Origin: Bacillota bacterium
GTDB lineage: Bacteria; Bacillota; Clostridia; Oscillospirales; Ruminococcaceae
DNA length: 29,110 nucleotides
Assembly: GCA_023433405.1 (NCBI GenBank)
Contig: JAEZCT010000066.1
Coordinates: 1 to 29,110 of the forward strand
Reading direction: 5' to 3'
Made by a program: the position numbers and the translations under genes. A model generated the notes under the pieces. That model did no database searches and was not told the origin of the DNA. It was given only the letters and a program-made list of their open reading frames with translations. Positions within the stretch are counted from its first letter, which is position 1. Each line of letters starts with the position of its first letter. Of this stretch, positions 1 through 8,208 are shown in pieces.

Positions 1-15
1 CCAAAACACCATTAG

Positions 16-34
16 ATGGTATGGAGCCTACCAT
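16..34. other. Small hairpin at window edge
   Basis: ATGGTA (16-21) pairs with TACCAT (29-34). The rest of the first 306 bases holds the terminator at 123-165 and an AT-rich stretch with no convincing gene. The reading frame of the recombinase is not continued there. Confidence 0.3.
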
Positions 35-122
35 TTATTCTGGCGAAAACAAATAATCACCTATCATTCAATGATTAAGATATCGCACGACAAACAGTTC
101 GATTATTACTACAATTATGAAG

Positions 123-165
123 AGACCAGCCATGCTAAGCAATTACGCTTGTACATGGCTGGTCT
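123..165 (+). terminator. Rho-independent-type hairpin
   Basis: A perfect 12-bp stem, AGACCAGCCATG (123-134) with CATGGCTGGTCT (154-165), has a nested AAGC/GCTT stem in the loop. It is followed on the plus strand by TTACTTTTG. It probably ends a transcript entering from the left of the window, or marks the edge of the recombinase unit. Confidence 0.6.
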
Positions 166-306
166 TTACTTTTGCCCCGCTTGAAGATGTTGCTCTAAAA
201 TTTACTTATTTTCGTAAATTCCTAAGCCGTACCCCCTTTGAAAAGGCTGCTTTTAACGGTTATTGTCGTTTATCACGTGGGTTTATAACTGTTTTAGTGT
301 GCTTCG

Positions 307-1182
307 CTATAAATAAGCCTCGTGGGTGCCATCAACAACCGTCCATTCCTCGGGCGGGAGCTTTCGGCAGGCATCAATCTTATAGTTGATTTTACGAATG
401 CGCCCTTGCACCATGTTACCGATGTAAACCTCGTTTTTCAGCATGAACGTCACACGCTCCGAACTCCATTTTCCACTATATGGACCTTTTTTCCCCGGCG
501 TCAGCTTTGCGTATTGCGACGGTGTGGGAATACCCTCATCATTGAGTATCACGGCGATCTCACGGCAGGATTTGCCCTCTAGGGCAAGGGCGAATATTCT
601 GCGTACCACCTCTGCGGCGGGCGGGTCAATCTCAATGGTGTTCTTATGCTCCTTTGAAATGATGTAGCCGTAGGATGCCTTGCCGCCGATGAACTGCCCC
701 TTGCGCTGTTTATCCCGTTTGACGCTGGTAATTTTCTTACTGATGTCCTTGGCGTACATGTCGTTCATGATTGCCTTAAAGGGTGTAATGTCGTTGAGGC
801 TACTGTCGATTCCCGTATCCACGCCGTCGAGCAGTGATATGTAGCGCACCCCGTTCATGGGGAAAAATTTCTCAAGGTAGTAGCCGGTTTGGATATAATC
901 TCTGCCCAGACGGGACATATCCTTCGTGAGCACCATGTTGACTTTTTTCGCCTTGATGTCGGTAATTAAACGCTGAAAGTCCGGGCGGTCGAAGGTGGTA
1001 CCGGAAAAGCCGTCGTCGATATAGGTGTCGTAAATATCCAGCCGCTGTTCCTTTGCAAATTCAGTCAGCAGACTACGTTGGTTGGTTACGCTTTCGGATT
1101 CCTTATCGCTATCATCCTCCTTTGAAAGTCGAATGTAAAATGCGGTTTTGTAGTCCATCGGATTGCTTATTCTTGCGTACAT
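307..1182 (-). pseudogene. Large serine recombinase, C-terminally truncated
   Basis: Site-specific recombinase of the large serine (resolvase/invertase) family, which cuts and rejoins DNA at attachment sites. Residues ~13-155 form the catalytic resolvase domain, with the nucleophile Ser20 in YIRLSKED and the arginine-bearing DMSRLGRDY motif. Residues ~170-285 match the start of the Recombinase domain (GKASYGY...GIPTPS...NEVYIGNMVQG). The protein stops at THEAYL after 291 aa, where relatives continue (THEAII...) through a zinc ribbon and coiled coil to about 500-550 aa. It therefore lacks most DNA-recognition parts and is probably inactive. The ATG is well placed after GGAGGTACTAA. The upstream small ORF overlaps it by 16 nt, suggesting translational coupling. 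Confidence 0.85.
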
Positions 1183-1349
1183 TTAGTACCTCCAACAAGC
1201 AACCACCCATTTGTCAAATGATAACTCTTCTCGGCTTCATTAGCAAGGAAACGGGCGAAAGACTCCGCTAGAATATTATTGGCTTCCTCTCCATTTTCAT
1301 CATAGTTGCAGGTGGTTTTTACACTTCCTTTTGTGTTGTCCTGTTTCAT
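1167..1349 (-). CDS. Small hypothetical protein upstream of recombinase
   Basis: 60-aa, charged, soluble-looking product (MKQDNTKGSV...) with no recognised domain. Its 3' end overlaps the start of the recombinase by 16 nt in another frame, the usual layout of a small accessory ORF transcribed with a recombinase. The only Shine-Dalgarno-like stretch (GGGGGTG) lies in the 3' arm of a GC-rich hairpin at 1357-1381, directly before the ATG. It could be a companion factor of the recombinase or a chance ORF; function unknown. Confidence 0.5.
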   Translation of the reverse strand: MKQDNTKGSVKTTCNYDENGEEANNILAESFARFLANEAEKSYHLTNGWLLVGGTKCTQE

Positions 1350-1356
1350 GCAAACA

Positions 1357-1381
1357 CCCCCGCTACATGTTTACGCGGGGG
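1357..1381 (-). promoter_or_regulatory. Hairpin covering the ribosome site of the small ORF
   Basis: CCCCCGC (1357-1363) pairs with GCGGGGG (1375-1381) over an 11-nt loop. In the minus-strand transcript the 3' arm ends 7 nt before the ATG at 1349 and contains the only G-rich ribosome-binding sequence, so folding would hide it. Confidence 0.45.
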
Positions 1382-1770
1382 CGGATTGTCCGTATTACAG
1401 CAAGTTTACGATAACGGGGTAATTCAGATAAACTGTGCATCTGTGTCCTATGTGAAACGGCAAAAAAGAAAAAGCGCGTCACCGCCAAAGCCCCGGATTC
1501 CGGCTTTGAGAATGTGCGCTTTTCTATGCGGGTGTGGCTGATCGGCTTAACTTGTGGGAAAGGAGTTTAGTAAAATCCGGCGACTGATGAGTGCAAATTT
1601 GTCAGGCAACAGCGCTTGTCGGTTTGGAGTACCGGAAAAAACGGAGCCAGAAGTTGGGGAGAGAACGGCGGTTTCAGGCGAAAACACACAAGTAATCGAG
1701 TAAACGATACCGTCAAGCATATATACCGTCATAGACCTGTAATTTGCGGGGATTCAAATTAGGGTTATAC
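1382..1770. other. Gene-poor stretch between recombinase unit and phosphotransferase
   Basis: About 390 bases without a gene I can support. It holds the compound hairpin at 1470-1523. Short frames near 1550-1735 exist on both strands (for example a plus-strand frame with ...ERTAVSGENTQ...), but none has a start with a ribosome site or a recognisable family. It may be remnant mobile-element DNA. Confidence 0.4.
1470..1523 (-). terminator. Compound terminator hairpin
   Basis: An outer stem AAAAGCGC (1470-1477) with GCGCTTTT (1516-1523) encloses an inner stem CAAAGCC (1486-1492) with GGCTTTG (1502-1508). On the minus strand it is followed by a T-rich tail (TTTTTCTTTTTTG), so it is best oriented to stop transcription coming from the phosphotransferase gene. 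Confidence 0.6.
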
Positions 1771-2655
1771 TCATTCGGCTTCGGCGAAGTTGATATACCA
1801 AGTCGGTATAACTCTTTTAAAATTGTCATACCAAGATAGTACATCCTGTGATTGTTTCATCATTACATCAAGATCGCTTTGTCCAAAATCCATTGCCCAA
1901 TAGATAGAGGATAGTGTGTTGCTGCTGATATAAAAGGCAAGGGATTTCCAAAATTCCATAGGAGAGGTTTTGTCAAAATATCCGTCAACCATACCTGTGG
2001 CAAAATAGGGCGCTGACTGTGCGCACCACACAATGCGATTGAATTCCTCCCATGGGTCACCAAAATCAGAACGGTCAAAATCAATTATGATAAGTTTGCC
2101 ATTTTCAATCATCATATTTCCAATATGATAATCGCCATGCTGAAATGATTGAGGACGATTTTTAAGAACATCACGATTATTCGCTAAATATTTCATAACC
2201 TCGTCGTCACCGTCAAATCGCACGCCGCACTCACGATACTTCTTAATTTTCAAGTCAGTTTTACGAGTAAATCGAGTATACCAATCCTCCTGTGTTTCAG
2301 GTGCGGGTAAAGAGTGAATTCGCTTTAATATTTCGCCTGCTTTTAGCCCTAAAACATATTGCTCGGCTTCGGGCAGTAGCGGTATAACATCTTCCGCATC
2401 TTTGCCTTCAACCCATGTATGCAATGTATAAACACCATCATCACAAGTCCCAAACTCAATGGGCTTACACATCGGGATATCATGAGCTGACACTTTTTTG
2501 AGAATTTCAAATAATGCTTTGCGGCTTTCGCTTTTGGCATGCGGAGTTATTCGCAACAAATATCTAGCACCATCGCTTGTCGTAACGCAGTATTTTTTAT
2601 CACACGACCAACCTTTTGTAATTGGTTCTTTCAATATAATTTTATTAAATAACAA
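1771..2655 (-). CDS. Aminoglycoside phosphotransferase (APH) family kinase
   Basis: Protein-kinase-fold enzyme of the APH/choline-kinase group, which transfers phosphate from ATP to a small-molecule hydroxyl, often an antibiotic. The catalytic loop HGDYHIGNMM (about residues 172-181) and the metal-binding IIDFDRSDFGDP (about 190-201) are intact, and the 294-aa length is normal. The start is a TTG at 2653-2655, 9 nt after AGAAGG; no in-frame ATG sits nearby. The C-terminal part (EEFNRIVW...) is typical of uncharacterised Firmicutes APH-like kinases, so the substrate cannot be assigned and resistance is only a possibility. It stands alone between the recombinase remnant and the phage scrap and is lower in GC than the chromosomal genes to the right, consistent with transfer. 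Confidence 0.85.
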   Translation of the reverse strand: MLFNKIILKEPITKGWSCDKKYCVTTSDGARYLLRITPHAKSESRKALFEILKKVSAHDIPMCKPIEFGTCDDGVYTLHTWVEGKDAEDVIPLLPEAEQYVLGLKAGEILKRIHSLPAPETQEDWYTRFTRKTDLKIKKYRECGVRFDGDDEVMKYLANNRDVLKNRPQSFQHGDYHIGNMMIENGKLIIIDFDRSDFGDPWEEFNRIVWCAQSAPYFATGMVDGYFDKTSPMEFWKSLAFYISSNTLSSIYWAMDFGQSDLDVMMKQSQDVLSWYDNFKRVIPTWYINFAEAE

Positions 2656-2790
2656 TCCATTTTACCTTCTCATTCTTAAAAAATAATTCAAACTATAATA
2701 ATTTATAATACCATTCTTTAAATTCAAAAGCTAAATTTATGCATCCACATAATCCCAATATGAACATTCATAATCGGAGGCGATTTCCTA

Positions 2791-3000
2791 TTGAGCGATA
2801 GATTTAAATATATCCCCACACGCTTTATGCTGCCCATCTCCCATTACTCCGAAAAGTACTCGGATTATGCGGTGGCATTTATCGAAACCCTAACGCATAC
2901 AAAGGGCGAATTCTCGGGTAAGCCATTCAAGCTATTCTCGTGGCAGGAACAGATTGTGCGGGATTTGTTCGGTATACTCAAGCCAAACGGCTACTCTCGA
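2791..3000 (+). pseudogene. Phage terminase large subunit, N-terminal fragment
   Basis: About 67 codons from a TTG start 9 nt after GGAGGCG encode an N-terminus typical of Clostridial phage terminase large subunits: FMLPISHY, an AVAFIETL.HTKGEFSGKPF segment, then WQEQIVRDLFGI and NGY. In intact relatives this leads into the ATPase Walker A region (PKKxGKS). Here the match stops near position 2995-3000 and the frame runs on antisense to the Nudix gene until a stop at 3105. It is a scrap of a DNA-packaging motor and cannot function. Confidence 0.75.
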
Positions 3001-3268
3001 ACAAAGTTAGGTGAACCGTTCGCTCCGGGTACTGATGCGTTACTTGCGCAAAGATATCTTCTGCTAAAATGTGAATCCCAAGCTCCTCCTGACACTCACA
3101 AATAAGTGCTTGTGCTTTTGTTTCGCCAACTTCAACTTTACCGCCAACAAACTCCCAAAGCAGCCCTAGGTTTTTATGTGCAGGGCGCTGGCAGATCAAG
3201 AAACGGCTTTTACCATTCTTATTAGCCTCCCAAATCAGCGCGGCAACCACTTTAATACTTTTGTTCAT
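2978..3268 (-). pseudogene. Nudix (MutT-like) hydrolase, C-terminally truncated
   Basis: MutT/Nudix family pyrophosphohydrolase, which cleaves nucleoside diphosphate-X substrates such as oxidised dNTPs. Residues ~43-65 form the Nudix box GGKVEVGETKAQALICECQEELGI-type signature. The catalytic EE pair is present, but the conserved Arg of REUxEE is Cys. The family continues for another ~30-40 residues after VHLTLF, but here the frame enters the terminase scrap at about 3000 and ends after a junk tail (ESSRLA). The ATG lies 3 nt after the stop of the helicase gene, with AGGA as ribosome site, so the two were one operon. The broken fold may still be expressed, but activity is doubtful. Confidence 0.75.
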
Positions 3269-3271
3269 TGA

Positions 3272-6200
3272 TTATCCTATCACCAGTTTGTTTGTTTTCT
3301 TTAAATACTTTGCCGGAATTGGCTCATCCAGCTTCCATGTAATGTTCATAGGTTTGGAACCGTCATGCTTTACATAGCTTGCAGTACCCAGATAGGTATA
3401 GGGAGTGACAAAACGTGTATTGCGGTCCTCTTTATACTCACGGATAAACAAGAGAACCTTACTTCCTCGTTCTCTATGATGAATATATCGCTGGCCGGTT
3501 GCCGAGGCTTCTGCTGTGGTGCTTTGGCTTTGCCAATGAAAGAGAACAGAGTTGATGGAATAGTCATGATACATGGTGGTGGGGGAATAATCTTTTTCCG
3601 ACTTGTTGAGGGTAATAAAGAAAACGTCCAGATTTTTATCCGGCAGCCATTTCACACCCTCGCGAACAGTCCCCGGTTTCATAAAATCCATCGCCACAAG
3701 CAGCTGGTCTCTCGTATATGTACAATGCAAATCCAAAGGGCAGTCAAAGCCCAAGGGAACAGGCTTGTCAATAAAATCAATGCGGTTATAGTTGTATTCC
3801 AAGAGCGAAATCAGTTCTTGACACATGATGGGGTTTTGTTTGATAAGCGTAACGCCATCATATAAAGAATGGAATCCACATTCTTCGTAGGCTTTCTGCC
3901 ATACCGTAAACTGGAACATCTGAAGCATACGTATTTCTGCCTCGGAAAAATTATGCTCATCTGTCCTCAACACACGAAGTAGAAAGTGAATCCATCGCCG
4001 AGAATCCACACTGGCAAAACGCGAGAAGGCTTTTGTCATGAGCTCTTCCAATGGCTCATAAAAATCAGCGATTATAGCCGCTCTTGCACAAAGGCGTGAG
4101 AATGGCGAGAACTTATAAATATCCTGGGCGCTTAGGTGATAATAGTCCAGGAAATTGGCAAAGGTTAAATCAAGGCCCGTGTCCTCCTCAAAGCTGGCAA
4201 TTTTAGAGATAAGCCCGGCGCTATTCCCATAGGATGCGCGGATGTTTTCAAGAATATATCTTGCCGCCTTTTTCTCAAGTTGGATGTAGCAGCCTTTGGG
4301 GACAGAAATGAAGCCATCTTTGATTTCCCTTTGTACACTGCGGGTTGTATTTGATAGCAGGGCAGAAAACTTTTCTTCAAACCTGTACTTTTTATTCGCT
4401 TGCCCGATAAAGTCGAGCACCGTCAGGCAATCTTTGTCTTCAGATAAACGAAGTCCACGGCCGAGCTGCTGCAAAAATACAGTGAGGGACTCGGTTGGAC
4501 GCAGAAACAAAACGGTATTAACCTCCGGAATATCCACGCCCTCATTATAGATGTCCACAACAAAAATGAAGCGAACCTCACCGAAAGCCAGCTTGTCTTT
4601 GGCAGTTCTGCGTTCTTCATCGGGAGAGTTCCCGGTTAAATGCATAGACGGTATGCCTTGCTGATTGAAAAAGCCCGACATAAATTTCGCATGCTCTATG
4701 GAAACGCAAAATCCCAGCCCTTTGACATCATCAATATCGGTGACATATTTCATCACAGATGAAATTACCATATCCGCCCGACGTTTTGCCATCATACCGC
4801 TGGCTGTATATAGCTTAGAAAGCGTATTTTTATCATAACCCCCGGCAGACCATTTGACTTTTTCTAAGTCCACCGTATCCGTTACGTCAAAATACTGAAA
4901 CGGGCAAAGCAGCTTGCGATCAATGGCTTCTGGCAAGCGTATTTCAGCGGCAATACGGTTGTTAAAATAGGGCAAAATGCTTTTACCGTCCATACGCTCT
5001 GGGGTAGCGGTCAAGCCCAGCAGGATTGTTGGCTGCTAATAATCAAGCAGTTCTTGATAGGTTGGAGCAGCTGCGTGATGAAATTCGTCCACGACGATAT
5101 AATCATAAAAATCCGCCGATGTTTTGCTTGAAAAGTCTTGAGAATTGAACGTCTGCACCGACATAAACAAGTGCTCAATACTATCCGGGCGATAATGTCC
5201 TACAAACAGTTCACCAAAATTGGCGTCTTTCAGCACCGAGCGAAAGGTGAAAAGGCTTTGTTTTAAAATTTCTTCACGATGGGCGACAAATAGCAAGCGA
5301 GAGGATTTACCCGCATTCTGCTTACGAAAACTCTTGTAATCCAGCGCAGAAATAATGGTTTTTCCAGTGCCGGTTGCGGCAACCACAAGATTGCGTTAGT
5401 GCCCATGTACGGCTCGTTCTGCTTGCAAACGATCGAGTATCTCCTGCTGATAAGAATATGGGGTGACATCGATAGTATAGTTGTCGGTATTGTTTGCATC
5501 AAAGTATCTTTCCGTTTTCAGCGCCCTTGCCAGCCGTTCTTTTTGCGTTTCCGAATAATATTCAAATACGCTGGAATTCCAGTAGCTTTCAAAGGTTGCC
5601 GTTATCTTTTCAATGGTTTCAGGTGCGTCTTGCTTTGCCACCTTTACATTCCACTCAAGTCCGCTAGACATAGCCGCGTTGGACAGATTGGATGAACCCA
5701 CATAAGCGGTGGTAAACCCGGTATCACGGTAAAAAACGTACGCCTTTGCGTGTAATCGCGTGCGCTTTGTGTCATAGCTCACTTTTATCAATGAGTTGGG
5801 TAGCTTACGCAGCTCCTCGATGGCTTTGACATCAGTGGCGCCCATATAGGAAGTGGTGATTACTCGCAGCTCCCCACCGTTTTGCGAAAAAGCAGTTAAC
5901 TCCTCCATGATAAGGCGTAAGCCACTCCATTTGATAAAGGAAACCAGCATGTCGATACAATTGCAGGAGAGAATTTCCTTTTTTAGCTCGGTGTACATTT
6001 GCGGCTCGTGAATGGCACCGGTAAACAGTGAGCTCTGCGCGATAGAGGTTTCCGGTCTTACAACGGCAGCCTTATCATCAAAGGCTAAGACACTGTTTTT
6101 CTTGTCATATAAGGCCAACAGCTGTTCTGCCCGCTGGGAGACAGACAGCGAATCAAAATCGTCCTCTTTCGTGGTATCCATAATAGCAGAAATGATGGTG

Positions 6201-6409
6201 TTGGCAAGCCCGACTTGCGCGTTTAGGTCACCGCCCTTATCCAAGATGCGATCCATGCCCTGCTCCACTATTTGCGCTATGTACTTTGCCAGTATTTTTG
6301 AGGCTTCTGCCTTATCGATAGGCAGCGTTTCTATATGTTGTTCCATTTTAGCAAGCGCTTCATCGACTTCTTTATTGATAACCCGCTCATAGAGTCCTTG
6401 TGGCAGCAT
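3272..6409 (-). pseudogene. PLD-nuclease/SF2 helicase/DUF3427 protein with two in-frame stops
   Basis: One continuous frame of 1,045 codons, broken only by TAA at codon 338 (5396-5398) and TAG at codon 458 (5036-5038); there is no frameshift. Domains in order: helical N-terminus; phospholipase-D-like nuclease (~140-260, H220-x-K222 with GSSN 238-241); SF2 helicase with Walker A AATGTGKT (~344-351), VVDEFHHA (~440), LGLTATPER just after the second stop, and QQLGRGLR; then the C-terminal DUF3427 region. Both stops fall in conserved motifs where Tyr would fit by one base change (HGH-Tyr-RNL, LDY-Tyr-QPT). The start ATG follows AAAGGAGC. The family is enriched near defence genes and is coupled here to a Nudix gene. 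The pieces (337, 116, 580 aa) separate nuclease, Walker A and motif III, so the protein is very probably inactive unless the stops are read through. Confidence 0.85.
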
Positions 6410-6468
6410 GGTGTGCTCCTTTCTTGGGGGTAGAAGTGCGAAGGATATTATCCCACATAATCGTGTCC

Positions 6469-6618
6469 TTATCTACCAGTCTCATACTCATCCAAAGCTT
6501 GTTTTATTTGTGATAGCTCGTCGCTCCCATTTGTGGCAAACCGCAGGAGACGTATTCCATTGAGTTTTAAAATATGGTCTTTCATCTGGTCTCTGTCATA
6601 TTGCCGTGTTGCCAGTTT
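6469..6618 (-). pseudogene. C-terminal remnant resembling DUF2726 nuclease
   Basis: A 49-codon open stretch ends at TAA 6469-6471 and reads YDRDQMKDHILKLNGIRLLRF, then a short acidic tail. This pattern (D.xxKDxILkxxGIxLLRf) is the C-terminal signature of DUF2726/restriction-like nuclease domains. A stop codon (6619-6621) precedes it and no start is available, so only the tail survives. It lies immediately upstream of the helicase on the same strand and may be the relic of a companion gene. Homology is inferred from memory of the motif only. Confidence 0.45.
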
Positions 6619-7019
6619 TTACTATGTAAAGCACTGCTTCCACAAGTGCGCGTTTATGTACCGTACTTTTATTCCCAGCGCTCGCAGCGTAAATTATAGT
6701 TCTTATCTATATGTAAAAATAAGACGTGAATATTTATTCGCACATAAAATGATTATCAGTCGGCAATTTAATATATCATACCACTATTTTCCGTAAAATT
6801 CAACTAATTAACCAGTTGAATAATGCTTATGACATAAAGTTTGTGTAAAAGTATGCGCTATATCAATTGCATGTTATGTAATATTTCTGTTTGGCAGATA
6901 TACGTTATTATCTCAACAACTCAATTGCTATGCATTGCTAGCGCGTAAAATCCTGATGAGCGCGGACAAAATCGTGACTATATGGTATAATAATAATGAT
7001 AAAAAAATCTGGAGGAATT
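6619..7019. other. AT-rich intergenic region
   Basis: About 400 bases, rich in A and T, without a supportable gene. It ends with the promoter of the methyltransferase gene at 6963-6991. A short dyad (CAACT...AGTTG near 6805) is present but not distinctive. Confidence 0.5.
6963..6991 (+). promoter_or_regulatory. Extended -10 promoter for methyltransferase gene
   Basis: TATAAT (6986-6991) is preceded by TGG (extended -10) and, 17 nt upstream, by CGGACA (6963-6968) as a weak -35. It lies about 30 nt before the start codon at 7020. Confidence 0.55.
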
Positions 7020-7621
7020 ATGGATACAACGAATATATGGGAGCAGATGGCCGGTAGTATGATACAGCGGACAGAGTCGCAATTGCTGAGATTATCACAG
7101 CCGCCATACGCGCCGAACTAAAGGATACAAAGGATAAGTCCGCATTGGATTATGGTTGCGGCACAGGGCTTGTGGGACTTAGGCTGGTCGACTTATTTTC
7201 GTCGATGCTGTTTGTTGACGCATCTGCTCAAATGCTTGGGCTGGTGAAACAAAAAATACAAAACAAACGCATTGAAACTGCAACAGCATTATGCTGCGAT
7301 TTTATGGTTGAGGTTCCGCTAGGATTACAGGTTGATTATGTGATTGTTTCGCAGGTATTGCTTCACATTCCAGATTCGCGATTGATCTTGTCGCACTCGT
7401 TTGATGTAATAAAGACCGGCGGACATTTGATTATAGTAGATTTTGATAAGAATGAAAACATTCTTTCCGATAGAGTGCATAACGGCTTTGAGCAACAGTA
7501 TTTGATAAGTCTGTTGGGCCAAGTTGGGTTTTCATCTGCTTATGCCCATACGTTTCACAGCGGAAAAGGGATATTTATGAATCAGGATGCCTCTTTGTTT
7601 ATTCTGGATGCTATAAAATGA
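7020..7621 (+). pseudogene. Class I SAM-dependent methyltransferase, frameshifted
   Basis: UbiE/Methyltransf_11-like enzyme, which moves a methyl group from S-adenosylmethionine to an unknown small molecule. The ATG at 7020 follows GGAGGAATT and starts MDTTNIWEQMAG. After about 12 codons the frame shifts (near 7055) and runs to a stop after PYAPN. The homologous reading continues in another frame as YDTADRVAIAEIITAAIRAE..., then the SAM-binding motif DYGCGTGLVGLRL, VDASAQML, and the motif IV/post-IV region VIVSQVLLHI and GGHLIIVDF. Total length matches a normal ~200-aa enzyme. One small indel therefore inactivates it; the downstream frame has no good start of its own. Confidence 0.8.
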
Positions 7622-7679
7622 GTGACTATATACGACTTGGTTTCGCAAGATATTCTGCACGTAAAGGAGGACTACGGGA

Positions 7680-7967
7680 ATGGATAATGAAAAATGTGAC
7701 CTAATTCATCCAAACGGTGTCAAAGAGAAAAAGATGGAGATCATTGATGGATACACGATCAAATATCATGCCAACGGGAAAACCATGTGGTCTAAGGGTA
7801 AAATGCTTGACGGCAACGCTGACGGCTATTGGGAATGGTATCGTCCTGACGGAACAATCAAGCGTTCCGGCTATTTTGAAAATGGAGCACCGGTTGGCGA
7901 ATGGATTACCTATGACAGCAAAGGACAGAAATACAGTTCGACTTTCCGTGGCAAGGATAAAATGTAG
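7680..7967 (+). CDS. MORN-like repeat protein (YwqK-type)
   Basis: 95-aa protein made of MORN_2-like units (YHANGKTMWSKG, DGYWEWYRPDGTIKRSGYFENG, GEWITYDSKG) with the alternating aromatic/Gly pattern of toxin-antitoxin-associated YwqK-family antitoxins and related extracellular repeat proteins. There is no signal peptide or membrane segment. AAAGGAGG (7663-7670) lies 9 nt before the ATG, so translation is well supported. It follows the frameshifted methyltransferase by 58 nt and may share its promoter. No toxin gene is recognisable beside it; the role is unknown. Confidence 0.65.
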   Translation: MDNEKCDLIHPNGVKEKKMEIIDGYTIKYHANGKTMWSKGKMLDGNADGYWEWYRPDGTIKRSGYFENGAPVGEWITYDSKGQKYSSTFRGKDKM

Positions 7968-8000
7968 GACTCCTTGCATTTTTCATACAACGGCGAAATC

Positions 8001-8029
8001 TTGATTGTTCTGACGCATTGCGTTATAAT
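8001..8029 (+). promoter_or_regulatory. Sigma-A-type promoter of the MFS attenuator unit
   Basis: TTGATT (8001-8006), a 17-nt spacer and TATAAT (8024-8029). It predicts a transcript starting near 8036 and a leader of about 170 nt before the MFS start codon. Confidence 0.75.
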
Positions 8030-8082
8030 TAATTAGTGCTATCCATTTGCATCTCAATTACTGTTAAGGAGGTATATTCTTC

Positions 8083-8127
8083 ATGTATGGTTTTAAATCA
8101 GGCTTCATGAGCGCTAGAATCTGGTAG
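8083..8127 (+). CDS. 14-aa leader peptide of an attenuator
   Basis: MYGFKSGFMSARIW is encoded from an ATG placed 11 nt after a consensus AAGGAGG (8066-8072), stronger than the ribosome site of the efflux gene it precedes. The stop codon lies directly before three overlapping stems. Short, strongly initiated peptides ahead of antibiotic-efflux or ribosome-protection genes commonly act as stalling sensors (erm, msrD/mefA, vga-type leaders). The inducing drug cannot be read from the peptide. I do not recognise this sequence from a named system. Confidence 0.7.
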   Translation: MYGFKSGFMSARIW

Positions 8128-8128
8128 A

Positions 8129-8200
8129 ACCGCAAGTTTTGTTGCGGTCATTCCGTATTACAAAGCTTGCTTATTGCAAACAATTTTGTAATATAGGAGA
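8129..8200 (+). promoter_or_regulatory. Mutually exclusive attenuator stems before the MFS gene
   Basis: Three pairings compete. Stem A is ACCGCAA (8129-8135) with TTGCGGT (8142-8148). Stem B is GCAAGTTTTG (8132-8141) with CAAAGCTTGC (8161-8170), 10 bp with one G-U. Stem C is TATTACAAA (8156-8164) with TTTGTAATA (8185-8193), 9 bp, with a nested TTGC/GCAA. Stem B shares bases with both A and C. Stem C ends at the edge of the efflux gene's ribosome site (AGGAG, 8195-8199). No U-tract follows stem C, so translational control is more likely than termination. Confidence 0.7.
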
Positions 8201-8208
8201 AATTAAAA

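Noticed and set aside
1547..1732. 61-aa minus-strand ORF
   Set aside because: No family similarity or ribosome site; probably remnant mobile-element DNA.
5036..5398. Genome-wide stop-codon reassignment as explanation of the helicase stops
   Set aside because: Intact genes in the window end normally at TAA, TAG and TGA, so reassignment of TAA and TAG is not credible; local nonsense mutation is simpler.
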